The notes under the pieces: model-generated
What the model was told of the DNA's origin: nothing
What the model saw: the letters and a program-made list of their open reading frames with translations, nothing else
Database searches by the model: none
Source of the DNA: Nocardia vinacea NBRC 16497
GTDB lineage: Bacteria > Actinomycetota > Actinomycetes > Mycobacteriales > Mycobacteriaceae
Assembly (NCBI RefSeq): GCF_000308835.1
Contig: NZ_BAGN01000180.1
Coordinates: 16,371-80,370 of the forward strand
DNA length: 64,000 nt
Direction: 5' to 3'
Shown here: piece after piece, positions 18,969-27,576 of the stretch
How positions within the stretch are numbered: position 1 is the stretch's first letter
Layout: each line of letters starts with the position of its first letter
Position numbers and translations under genes: made by a program

Positions 18969-19622
18969 TCAGTCGCAGCCGGGGATTATCAGGCCGGATT
19001 CGTAGGCGAAGACTACGGCTTGGGCGCGGTCGCGGAGGGTCAGTTTGGTGAGGACGGAGCTGATGTGGGATTTCACGGTGTGTTCGCTGAGGACGAGGGT
19101 GGCGGCCAGTTCGGCGTTGGAGAGGCCGCGGGCTAGGTGGCGGAGGATTTCTCGTTCGCGGTCGGTGAGGGTTTCGAGTTGACGGGTGAGGTCCGGGCGG
19201 GGGTGGCCGCGGTGAGCGAGGTCGGCGATGAGGCGGCGGGTGACGGTTGGGGCGAGGAGTGCGTCGCCTGCTGCGATTACGCGTACGGCTTCGACCAGTT
19301 GTTCGCGGCGTATGTCTTTCAGTAGGAATCCGCTGGCACCGGCGCGCAGGGCGGCGTAGACGTATTCGTCCAGGTGGAACATGGTCAGTACCAGCACTTT
19401 TGCACTGGTCTCGGCGCAGATTCGGGCGGTTGCGGTGACGCCGTCCATGCGCGGCATGCGCACGTCCATGACCACGACGTCCGGTTGGAGTTCGAGGGCC
19501 TGCTCGACGGCCTCGAGTCCATCGGCGGCCTCACCGATCACGGTGATGTCGGGCTGGGCATCCAGGATCAGCCGGAAACCAGCACGGAACAGGTCCTGGT
19601 CATCGACGACGAGCACGCGCAT
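18969..19622 (-). CDS. LuxR-type (NarL/FixJ) response regulator
   Basis: The 217-residue protein has a receiver domain (residues 1-120: VLVVDDQD acidic pair, phospho-acceptor Asp in VVVMDVRMPRMDG, Lys in FLLKDIRREQ). A LuxR HTH follows (LTDREREILRHLARGLSNAE ... HTVKSHISSVLTKL, residues about 148-205). The ATG at 19622 begins 2 nt after the kinase stop with GGGGA upstream; a TTG two codons earlier is possible. It forms a two-component system with the upstream kinase. Targets are unknown. Confidence 0.95.
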   Translation of the reverse strand: MRVLVVDDQDLFRAGFRLILDAQPDITVIGEAADGLEAVEQALELQPDVVVMDVRMPRMDGVTATARICAETSAKVLVLTMFHLDEYVYAALRAGASGFLLKDIRREQLVEAVRVIAAGDALLAPTVTRRLIADLAHRGHPRPDLTRQLETLTDREREILRHLARGLSNAELAATLVLSEHTVKSHISSVLTKLTLRDRAQAVVFAYESGLIIPGCD

Positions 19623-19624
19623 GC

Positions 19625-20785
19625 TCAATTCCCCTGTGCGATAGGAAGTTCGGCGGTGACTTCGAAGCCCCCGGTAAGACTTGCCGAACGCCCATACCGC
19701 AGCCGCCCACCCGCGCTGGTAACGCGCTCTCGCATCCCGATCAAGCCATGCCCCAGCGCGGAACCGATGCCACCACCAACCGCGCCTGCCGGACCATCAT
19801 CGGAGACCCGCACCATCAGCCGATCCTCGAACCACCGCAACGACACTCGCACATCGGTGGCTCCCGCATGCTTCATCGTATTCGTCAACGCTTCCTGCAC
19901 CACCCGATACGCCGTGACTCCGATATCACCGGAAACCACACGGCGCTCACCGAATTCGTCGAACGACACAACCAGCCCACTGCGCCGCGACATCGCCACC
20001 AGATCAGGAATTGCCTCGACGCCGGGCTGGTGCGGCGGATCATCGGTGCCGCGCAAAGGACCGAGACTGCGCCGAAGCTGTTGCACCGCTTCGCGACCCG
20101 TATCGGCGATGCCAGCGAAGGTGGCATCGGCGCGCGCCGGATCCGTATGGGTCAGCAGCGGCCCGGTCTCGGCCTGGACGATCATCAGCCCGACCGAATG
20201 GCCGACGATATCGTGCATATCCCGAGCGATGCGCAGTCGTTCCCGAACGACCGCGGCACCTCGCTCCTCCTCGAGCCGCCGCGCCCGCTCCTGCAACATC
20301 TCGATCTGCAGCCGCCGCGCCCGCACACCGGTGCCGAGTGCCCACGCCGTGACGAACAACATGGCCGCATAACCATAGGAATCCGGACTCTCGTTCGGAA
20401 TGACCAGGGAGATCAGGATCCCGATACTCACACTGGTCAGCGCAACCCGCCGCGGCCGAGTCGGGCTGTAGGCCGCGATCGTGTACACGCAGATGATGGT
20501 TCCGTACGGCAATGCGGGCATGGCGTGCAAACAGGCCAGCACGGTGATCGCGGGCCCGACCACGAGCAATACGAGAATCGGCGCGCGCCGCCGCCACAGC
20601 ACCGGCACGGACGCGAGCACACAGCAGCCGACCACCCACCACGGCGCGCGCATCACGATCGCGGGCCCGACGCTGGCCACCGTGACCGCGACGGCGAGCA
20701 CGATATCGACCGCACCTGACGGCAACGCGCGCACCCGCCTCGACGACCAGGACGCGGTCCGAGCAAGCACACCGGGAGAACTCAT
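19625..20785 (-). CDS. Sensor histidine kinase (HisKA_3 type)
   Basis: The protein is about 386 residues from ATG 20785. Four to six N-terminal hydrophobic segments (PSGAVDIVLAVAVTVASVGP through AAMLFVTAWALGTG) form the sensor. A dimerisation helix with the phospho-acceptor His follows (RERLRIARDMHDIVGHSVGL), then a HATPase_c domain (VVQEALTNTMKHAGA, VSDDGPAG, GHGLIGMRERV). The frame extends upstream to 20980 and would overlap the TetR gene, so I chose the ATG in front of the first membrane segment; its ribosome site is weak. The cognate regulator follows at once. Confidence 0.9.
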   Translation of the reverse strand: MSSPGVLARTASWSSRRVRALPSGAVDIVLAVAVTVASVGPAIVMRAPWWVVGCCVLASVPVLWRRRAPILVLLVVGPAITVLACLHAMPALPYGTIICVYTIAAYSPTRPRRVALTSVSIGILISLVIPNESPDSYGYAAMLFVTAWALGTGVRARRLQIEMLQERARRLEEERGAAVVRERLRIARDMHDIVGHSVGLMIVQAETGPLLTHTDPARADATFAGIADTGREAVQQLRRSLGPLRGTDDPPHQPGVEAIPDLVAMSRRSGLVVSFDEFGERRVVSGDIGVTAYRVVQEALTNTMKHAGATDVRVSLRWFEDRLMVRVSDDGPAGAVGGGIGSALGHGLIGMRERVTSAGGRLRYGRSASLTGGFEVTAELPIAQGN

Positions 20786-20889
20786 AGCGAATCCAGTTTC
20801 TCCCGCACCCGAACCAACCCGCCTCCCTCGCCCGAATGACCCGACACTCATCCTCGCGAGTGAGGCGTTCATTGCCCAGGTGTGCGATC

Positions 20890-21474
20890 TCACGGCGCGA
20901 GCATGGTCGCGACGCTGTTCGTGACATCCTTCGCCAACGCGGCATTCACCGGCGCGTGGTGGCTGAGCAGTCGGTACCACATGGCGCCGAAGACGAAATC
21001 GACGACGAGATCCAGCGGGACGGCCGGGGTCAGTTTTCGGGCGTCGACACCACGCTGGAGCAGTGCGCGCAGTGTCGCTCGTCGCGGGCCGATCACGGTG
21101 TCCTGCAATCGTTCGGACAGGGCCGGATCGCGCTGCGCGTCCGCCATCAGACCGACCAGCGCCTGACCCGTCACTTTCTGCGCGAGGTCGAAGGTGGCCG
21201 TCAGCAGGCGCTCGACAGCGACGAGCACATCCACCGATTCGTCCGAAACCCGCAGTGCCGCATGTTCTTCGGCCAAACCGATCAACGCCTCGATCAGAAT
21301 CGCGGCCTTATCCGGCCACCAGCGGTAGACCGTCTGCCGCCCGACGCCCGCACCATCCGCGATGGCCTTGATGGTCAGGTCTTGGTAGCCATCCCGCTCG
21401 CAGAGCTCGAGCGCCGTGTGCAGGATCGCGCGCCTGGCGTCCTCGCTGCGGGGTCGACCGCGGGTTCCTGTCAT
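20890..21474 (-). CDS. TetR family transcriptional regulator
   Basis: The 194-residue protein (from ATG 21474) has a TetR HTH: RRAILHTALELCERDGYQDL ... IADGAGVGRQTVYRWWPDK. The C-terminal half resembles the AcrR-like TetR_C_11 group. It is divergent from the SDR gene at 21566, with a perfect 8-bp inverted repeat between them that is a likely shared operator. Repression of the SDR is inferred from this arrangement. Confidence 0.92.
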   Translation of the reverse strand: MTGTRGRPRSEDARRAILHTALELCERDGYQDLTIKAIADGAGVGRQTVYRWWPDKAAILIEALIGLAEEHAALRVSDESVDVLVAVERLLTATFDLAQKVTGQALVGLMADAQRDPALSERLQDTVIGPRRATLRALLQRGVDARKLTPAVPLDLVVDFVFGAMWYRLLSHHAPVNAALAKDVTNSVATMLAP

Positions 21475-21496
21475 GCGGGTCACTTTACAAGACACT

Positions 21497-21522
21497 GTGC
21501 CTCGAATATATTAACGAGGCAC
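21497..21522. promoter_or_regulatory. Probable TetR operator
   Basis: Perfect inverted repeat GTGCCTCG / CGAGGCAC with a 10-nt AT-only spacer, midway between the divergent TetR and SDR starts. The AT-only centre in a GC-rich genome also fits a promoter core, so repressor and polymerase would compete here. Confidence 0.7.
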
Positions 21523-21565
21523 GGTGGTTCGAAAATCATCGTGTTTCGAACTTCAGGAGGATCTT

Positions 21566-22282
21566 GTGAGCAAAGTCGTCATCGTTGGTGGAACCTCTGG
21601 AATCGGCCTGGCGACCGCTCGCCGACTCGCCGCGAACGGTGCGGAGGTCGTCATCGCCGGACGCAACGAAGAACGACTCGCCGCCGCAGTGGCCGAGCTC
21701 GGCCCGCAGGTCACCGGCAAGGTCGTGGATGCGCGCGCCGAAAATGAACTGGCACAACTATTTTCGGAAGTCGGGCCGGTCGACCATGTGGTGGTCACCG
21801 TGACCGGACCGTCCGGCACCACCCCGTTCCGCGAACTCGGCCTCGACCAACTGCAGGCCCACGTCTCCGGCAAACTGCTGCCGCACGTCGCCACCATTCA
21901 GGCGGCGCTGCCCCATCTCGCGCAGGACGGGTCGATCACGTTGGTCTCCGCCGCATCCGCGGGCGGCGCCATGCCGACAACCGCCGCACTGGCCGCCGTC
22001 AATGCCGGTGTCGAAGCCATCGTTCCCGTACTCGCGGTCGAACTCGCACCCGTGCGTGTGAACGCCGTATCCCCTGGTGTGATCGACACCGAATGGTGGA
22101 GCTTCCTCCCCGAGGACGCCCGTGCCGAGGTGTTCGCCGGAATCGCGGCGCAGACCCCGGTCGGCCGGATCGGCAGCGCGGACGATATCGCCAAGGCCAT
22201 CGAATTCCTCACCGACAACACCTTCACCACCGGTGTGGTGGTACGCGTGGACGGCGGCGCTCGCCTCGGCTCCCCCAAATGA
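21566..22282 (+). CDS. SDR family oxidoreductase
   Basis: This 238-residue classical-type SDR carries the Rossmann motif GGTSGIGLATARRLAANG at the N-terminus and the NADP-favouring AGRNEERL. Where YxxxK is expected the sequence reads SAASAGGAMPTTAALAAVNAGVEA, so the canonical catalytic Tyr and Lys are not evident and activity may be altered. It ends with VVVRVDGGARLGS, the usual SDR C-terminus. GTG at 21566 has AGGAGG 5 nt upstream; the longer frame from 21524 is rejected. It is controlled by the adjacent TetR (inference). Confidence 0.88.
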   Translation: MSKVVIVGGTSGIGLATARRLAANGAEVVIAGRNEERLAAAVAELGPQVTGKVVDARAENELAQLFSEVGPVDHVVVTVTGPSGTTPFRELGLDQLQAHVSGKLLPHVATIQAALPHLAQDGSITLVSAASAGGAMPTTAALAAVNAGVEAIVPVLAVELAPVRVNAVSPGVIDTEWWSFLPEDARAEVFAGIAAQTPVGRIGSADDIAKAIEFLTDNTFTTGVVVRVDGGARLGSPK

Positions 22283-22291
22283 CCCACCTCG

Positions 22292-22328
22292 CCCGGCTTT
22301 TTGTCACAAGGGGTGACGAAAAGCCGGG
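22292..22328. terminator. Bidirectional terminator hairpin between convergent genes
   Basis: Sixteen-bp arms (22292-22307 and 22313-22328, one mismatch) flank a 5-nt loop. Each arm holds a run of T or A, so the hairpin reads as a terminator on both strands. It separates the SDR (+) from the DUF1059 gene (-). Confidence 0.85.
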
Positions 22329-22337
22329 TGTGGTGGA

Positions 22338-22484
22338 TCAGTACGCGATGAACAGAATTTCGTCCCGGGAATAGTCGTGCCCCGGGTGGTTCTCGGCCAG
22401 ATGCGCCTTGGTCTTCTCGACCAGGTCGTCCTCATCCGTCCCGACGATCTGTTCGCCGCAGGGGCAGTTCAGATTTCGCTTCAT
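22338..22484 (-). CDS. DUF1059-like small protein
   Basis: The protein has 48 residues: MKRNLNCPCGEQIVGTDEDD, then VEKTKAHLAENHPGHDYSRDEI and a short end. The CPCG pair, the TDEDDLV segment and the H-(x)n-H spacing match small DUF1059 proteins. The Cys/His pattern suggests metal binding (inference). The start at 22484 is set by GGAAGGA upstream; the longer frame to 22598 lacks similarity. Function unknown. Confidence 0.75.
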   Translation of the reverse strand: MKRNLNCPCGEQIVGTDEDDLVEKTKAHLAENHPGHDYSRDEILFIAY

Positions 22485-22663
22485 CAGCGGTCCTTCCTTC
22501 TCCCCCGTCAGTCTAAGCAGGCGCCGCCGGACCAGACGGATCTGGTGGGCTTCACCGCGCTCCGCGACGCGTTGTGCCGGCGCGCCGAGCCTGGACATAA
22601 TCCGGCAGTCCCGGACTCCGGCATTGGGCTCGAAAGAGCGCAGAATGGGAGCAGGAGGTCATG

Positions 22664-22870
22664 ATGCAACTGCTAAAGGGCCTGCTCGGCGTGGTGTTGG
22701 GGATCGTGACAGCCGTGCTCGGCACGGTAGTCGGGATCCTCGCGGCCGTGGTCTGGCTTGTCGGCGCGGTGCTCTGCGTGACGCTGATCCTCATTCCGCT
22801 GGGGCTCCCTGTCATGCGGCTCGGCCGTCGCCTGTTCACGCTCGCCGGTCAGCTGATGCACCTTCCCTGA
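22664..22870 (+). CDS. Small two-TM membrane protein
   Basis: A 68-residue hydrophobic protein with two membrane spans (about LLGVVLGIVTAVLGTVVGIL and VVWLVGAVLCVTLILIPLGL) followed by a basic cytosolic tail (MRLGRRLF). AGGAGG at 22652-22657 favours the ATG at 22664 over the one at 22661. I do not recognise a characterised family. Confidence 0.65.
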   Translation: MQLLKGLLGVVLGIVTAVLGTVVGILAAVVWLVGAVLCVTLILIPLGLPVMRLGRRLFTLAGQLMHLP

Positions 22871-23025
22871 AGGCCGTCCTGGGCTCTTCGACGTCGGGAC
22901 GCGCCGCCGACTTTCCGCGTGCGGCGACGGGCATCGGCGTGCCATCGAGTCAGCGACCCTGTCATGCGCCTGCGGCGCCGGTCGGTGCTTCGGGTTGCTT
23001 CGGGGACCCAGCCACGTAGAAGTAG

Positions 23026-23056
23026 GCGTAGCGCCGCACTGAGTCCGGCGCTACGC
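23026..23056 (-). terminator. Terminator hairpin after a small gene
   Basis: Perfect 11-bp arms (GCGTAGCGCCG / CGGCGCTACGC) with a 9-nt loop lie 5 nt beyond the stop of the small minus-strand gene at 23061. This position supports that gene being expressed. The rest of 22871-23060 shows nothing I can support. Confidence 0.65.
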
Positions 23057-23060
23057 GTGC

Positions 23061-23225
23061 TCAGTTTCCTTGATCCGGCTGGGGATAGGAACCGGGTGCG
23101 CTGCCGTCACTTCGGCTGAATACCGGGCGGAAATCGGCACCACCGGTGTCGGTTTGGACGGACGGCTCGGTTGTCAGGGCGTCGTGACTGAACAGCCCGG
23201 GCGAAAGCCCATCTTCCGTACTCAT
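23061..23225 (-). CDS. Small hydrophilic protein of unknown function
   Basis: A 54-residue Ser/Asp/Gly/Pro-rich protein (MSTEDGLSPGLFSHDALTTE at the start) without cysteines or a membrane segment. It is supported by a GGGAGG site 8 nt before the ATG and by a strong hairpin right after its stop. I do not recognise it. The lack of Cys, and of a modification enzyme nearby, argues against a RiPP precursor. Confidence 0.45.
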   Translation of the reverse strand: MSTEDGLSPGLFSHDALTTEPSVQTDTGGADFRPVFSRSDGSAPGSYPQPDQGN

Positions 23226-23302
23226 CTCACGAGCCTCCCTCTGATCGGCGTATGGCGAACCCTGGCTTGCTGCGCAGCGGTCCGCCCGAATCAACCGTAC
23301 CT

Positions 23303-24070
<768 letters not shown>

Positions 24071-24080
24071 ATCTCCTTAA

Positions 24081-25439
24081 TTAGGTGGCGATGAAGACGT
24101 TCTTGGTCTCGGTAAAGGCAAGTGCCGCATCGGGTCCGAGTTCGCGCCCGAGCCCGGACTGTTTGAATCCGCCGAACGGCGTCCAATACCGCACCGAGGA
24201 GTGCGAATTCACCGACAGATTCCCGGCTTCCACACCGCGAGACACCCGCAGCGCCCGGCCCACATCATTGGTCCAGATGGAGCCGGACAGACCGTATTCG
24301 GTGTCATTGGCAATGCGAACGGCATCGGCCTCGTCCTCGAATGGAACAACCGCGACCACCGGCCCGAACACCTCCTCGGTGAGCACCCGATCCGATGGCG
24401 CGTCGGGCAGCACAACCGTTGGCGGATACCAGAATCCGGGTCCGTCGGGCTGGGTACCGGTGAATGCCACCTTGGTCGACGGCTCGACGAACGAGGCCAC
24501 CCGAGCACGATGCGCGGCCGAAATCAGCGGCCCCATTTCGGTGGACTCCGCCGCCGGATCACCCACCCGAACCCCACGCACCGCCGGTTCCAGCAATTCC
24601 AGGAATCGGTCGAACACACTGCGCTGCACTAGAATTCGCGACCGCGCACAGCAATCCTGCCCGGCATTGTCGAAAACACCATAGGGCGCGGTCGCCGCAG
24701 CACGCTCCAGATCGGCATCGGCGAAAACGATATTCGCGCTCTTACCGCCCAATTCGAGCGTCACCCGCTTCACCTGGCGCGCACATCCGGCCATGATCTC
24801 CTTGCCCACCTCGGTGGACCCGGTGAATACCACCTTCCGCACGGCGGGATGGGTCACGAACCGCTGCCCCACCACCGACCCCTTGCCGGGCAGCACCTGG
24901 AAAACCCCTTCCGGCACACCGGCTTCGAGCGCGAGCTCACCCAATCGGATCGCGGTGAGCGGTGTGAGCTCGGCAGGTTTGAGCACCACCGTATTCCCGG
25001 CGGCCAGTGCGGGCCCGAATCCCCATGCCGCGATCGGCATCGGGAAGTTCCACGGCACGATCACACCGACCACGCCGAGCGGTTCATGGAAGGTGATGTC
25101 GACCCCGCCCGCGACCGGAATCTGGTTGCCCAGCAGACGTTCCGGAATCCCGGCGGCGAAATGCAGCACATCGCGGACGTTGCCCGCCTCCCAGCGCGCA
25201 TTGCCGATGGTGTGCCCGGCATTGGCGACCTCGAGCTGGGCCAGCTGCTCGAGATTCGCGTCGACGGCCTCGGCGAACCGCCGCAGCAATCGAGCCCGAT
25301 CCCCCGGCGCGACCGCGCGCCAATCGACCCCGGCCCGCTGCGCCCGTTCGATGGCCGCATCGGTCTCGGCCGCGCTCACCAGTTCGAGTGTCGTGACGAC
25401 CTGCTCGGTCGCCGGGTTGACCACCTGCGTTGTCGTCAC
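24081..25439 (-). CDS. Aldehyde dehydrogenase (PuuC-like role)
   Basis: The 452-residue NAD(P)-dependent aldehyde dehydrogenase has VPWNFPMPIAAWGFGPALAA, the catalytic Glu in VTLELGGKSANIV, the nucleophilic Cys in FDNAGQDCCARSR and the C-terminal PFGGFKQSGLGRELG. GTG at 25439 overlaps the stop of the hydrolase as GTGA and has AAAGGAAC upstream; the frame running to 25646 is rejected. With the ligase and hydrolase upstream it probably oxidises gamma-glutamyl-aminoaldehyde (gamma-glutamylated polyamine route, inference). Confidence 0.93.
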   Translation of the reverse strand: MTTTQVVNPATEQVVTTLELVSAAETDAAIERAQRAGVDWRAVAPGDRARLLRRFAEAVDANLEQLAQLEVANAGHTIGNARWEAGNVRDVLHFAAGIPERLLGNQIPVAGGVDITFHEPLGVVGVIVPWNFPMPIAAWGFGPALAAGNTVVLKPAELTPLTAIRLGELALEAGVPEGVFQVLPGKGSVVGQRFVTHPAVRKVVFTGSTEVGKEIMAGCARQVKRVTLELGGKSANIVFADADLERAAATAPYGVFDNAGQDCCARSRILVQRSVFDRFLELLEPAVRGVRVGDPAAESTEMGPLISAAHRARVASFVEPSTKVAFTGTQPDGPGFWYPPTVVLPDAPSDRVLTEEVFGPVVAVVPFEDEADAVRIANDTEYGLSGSIWTNDVGRALRVSRGVEAGNLSVNSHSSVRYWTPFGGFKQSGLGRELGPDAALAFTETKNVFIAT

Positions 25440-26176
25440 GAATTCCGTTCCTTTCGATAGCTGGCCGCCGCCTGGACCAGTGCTCGCATCAATCGCGTAT
25501 CGGTCGCATCCGCCTCCGGATGCCACTGCACACCCACCAGGAACGAACCGTCCGGCGCCTCCGCCGCCTCGATCGTGCCGTCCGACGCGTATGCGGTCGC
25601 GACCAGGCCATCGGCCAGGATGGCGACGGCCTGGTGATGGTGGCAATTCACCTTCACCTCCGGTCCGGCGATCGTGGCGACCAGGCTGTCCGGCACCGTC
25701 GTGATCCGGTTCGGGTGGAAGCCGCCCGGCGTACCCGAATGGTCGTCGTGGCCGAGCAGATCCGGCAGATGCTGGATCAGGGTGCCGCCGAACGCGACAT
25801 TGACCAGTTGCAGGCCGCGACAGATCGCGAGGATCGGCAGACCGGCGGCGCGTGCCAGAGCCAACAGCTCGAATTCGGAATCGTCCCGGTCGGCGCGGAG
25901 TGGGCCGAGGGCCGCATCCGGCGGCGCGCCGTAGCGCGCCGGATCGATATCGGCGCCGCCGGTCAGCACCAACCCGTCGAGCCGATCCACCAGCTCCGCG
26001 CGCGCCACGCCGGTGGGCGGCAGCAGCACCGGTATGCCGCCCGCGCGCTCCACCAACTGCAGGTAGTTGTGTGGAAGCACCGCACTCGGCACATCCCAGG
26101 CGCCGAATCGAGCCTGTTCCAGGTAGGTCGGCAGGCCGATGACCGGACGGATCTGCTCAGAGCCGCTCGAAACCAC
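25436..26176 (-). CDS. Class I glutamine amidotransferase-like gamma-glutamyl hydrolase (PuuD-like)
   Basis: The 246-residue protein shows the class I amidotransferase triad: nucleophilic Cys in LAICRGLQLVNVAFGG, and His with Glu in VGVQWHPEAD. PuuD removes the gamma-glutamyl group from gamma-glutamyl-GABA. The GTG at 26176 has GGGAG 7 nt upstream and overlaps the end of the ligase gene by 20 nt; the longer frame only reads antisense-like sequence. The position between a glutamine-synthetase-like ligase and an aldehyde dehydrogenase strongly supports this role. Confidence 0.9.
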   Translation of the reverse strand: MVSSGSEQIRPVIGLPTYLEQARFGAWDVPSAVLPHNYLQLVERAGGIPVLLPPTGVARAELVDRLDGLVLTGGADIDPARYGAPPDAALGPLRADRDDSEFELLALARAAGLPILAICRGLQLVNVAFGGTLIQHLPDLLGHDDHSGTPGGFHPNRITTVPDSLVATIAGPEVKVNCHHHQAVAILADGLVATAYASDGTIEAAEAPDGSFLVGVQWHPEADATDTRLMRALVQAAASYRKERNS

Positions 26177-27521
26177 GGATTCGCTCCCAATCGGTGACGG
26201 CGGCGTCGAAGGCGTCCAGCTCGACCTGTGCCGCATTCCGATAATGGTCCACCACGTCGTCGCCGAACGCTGTCCGTGCCACCTTGCTCTCGCCGAACAA
26301 TTTCGCCGCTTCCCGCAGCGTACGCGGCACCCGCGGGCGCTGTGACCGGTAGGCATTGCCGTGGAACTCCGGCTCGAGCGGGAGCGCATGCTCGATACCG
26401 TGCAATCCGGCGGCAATAGTCGCGGCGACGGCCAGATACGGATTCACATCGCCGCCCGGGATCCGGTTCTCCATCCGCAGCGATAAATCCTCGCCCACCA
26501 CGCGCAGCGAACAAGTCCGGTTGTCGCGTCCCCAGGCCAGTGCGGTCGGGGCGAAACTCCCTGCCACGAATCGCTTGTAGGAGTTGATATTCGGCGCGAG
26601 CAGATAGGTGAACTCGCGCAGGCAATCCAGTTGCCCGGCGAGGAAATGGCGCATGAGCGCGGAGGTGCCGTGCGGGCCGTCACCCGCGAATACCGCCGCA
26701 CCTGATTCGGCACGCAGACTTATGTGAATATGGCACGAATTACCTTCGCGCTCATTGTATTTCGCCATGAAGCTGAGACTGCGGCCCTCCTGAGCGGCGA
26801 TCTCCTTGGCGCCATTCTTGTAGATGCTGTGGTTGTCGCAGGTCACCAGCGCCTCGTCATAGCGGAATGCGATTTCGTGCTGACCCGGATTGCATTCACC
26901 CTTGGCCGATTCGACATACAATCCCGCACCGGCCATTTCATTGCGAATGCGACGCAGCAGCGGCTCGATGCGTGCGGTCCCGAGCATCGAATAGTCGACG
27001 TTGTACTGGTTGGCGGGCCGCAGATCGCGATAGCCGGAATTCCACGCTTCCTCGTAGCTGTCATCGAAGACCAGGAACTCGAGTTCGGTCCCGACATAAG
27101 CCCGCAGCCCACGTTCGGCCAACCGTGCCAATTGCGCCCGCAATATCTGCCGCGGCGAAACCGTCACCGGCTGATGTGCGGGTTCCACGTGCTCCACATC
27201 ACACAGCACCAGCGCCGTTCCCGGCTGCCACGGCACCAGCCGCAGGGTGCTCAGATCCGGCCGCAATACGAAGTCGCCATAGCCGGTTTCCCAGGAGGAG
27301 ATCGCATACCCGTCGACCGTGGCCATATCGACATCCACCGCGAGCAGATAGTTGCACGCCTCCGTCGCGTGCCCGATCACCTCGTCCAGGAAAAACCTTG
27401 CCGCACAACGCTTTCCTTGTAAGCGGCCCTGCATATCGGTCATTGCCACCAGCACCGTGTCGATCTCCCCCGCCTCGACGAGCGCCCGCAACTGCACCAG
27501 CTCCAGCATCCCCGTACGCAT
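26157..27521 (-). CDS. Glutamine synthetase-like gamma-glutamyl-polyamine ligase (PuuA/GlnA3-like)
   Basis: The 454-residue protein has the GS fold. Glutamate-rich metal-site motifs are ELEFLVFD and AKGECNPGQHEIAFRYDEAL, the ATP-site region is NSCHIHISL, and the C-terminus contains RMENRIPGGDVNPYLAVAA. It lacks the adenylylation-site tyrosine context of GlnA. The subfamily ligates glutamate to putrescine, other polyamines or ethanolamine rather than to ammonia. ATG 27521 has AGGGG 7 nt upstream. It is first in the operon with PuuD-like hydrolase, aldehyde dehydrogenase and SDR; no puu-type permease or PuuR repressor lies next to it. Confidence 0.9.
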   Translation of the reverse strand: MRTGMLELVQLRALVEAGEIDTVLVAMTDMQGRLQGKRCAARFFLDEVIGHATEACNYLLAVDVDMATVDGYAISSWETGYGDFVLRPDLSTLRLVPWQPGTALVLCDVEHVEPAHQPVTVSPRQILRAQLARLAERGLRAYVGTELEFLVFDDSYEEAWNSGYRDLRPANQYNVDYSMLGTARIEPLLRRIRNEMAGAGLYVESAKGECNPGQHEIAFRYDEALVTCDNHSIYKNGAKEIAAQEGRSLSFMAKYNEREGNSCHIHISLRAESGAAVFAGDGPHGTSALMRHFLAGQLDCLREFTYLLAPNINSYKRFVAGSFAPTALAWGRDNRTCSLRVVGEDLSLRMENRIPGGDVNPYLAVAATIAAGLHGIEHALPLEPEFHGNAYRSQRPRVPRTLREAAKLFGESKVARTAFGDDVVDHYRNAAQVELDAFDAAVTDWERIRGFERL

Positions 27522-27576
27522 CGATAACCCCTCTCGGCAGCAACTTGGCCAACGCTAGAGCAAAAGGGTCGAGCGC

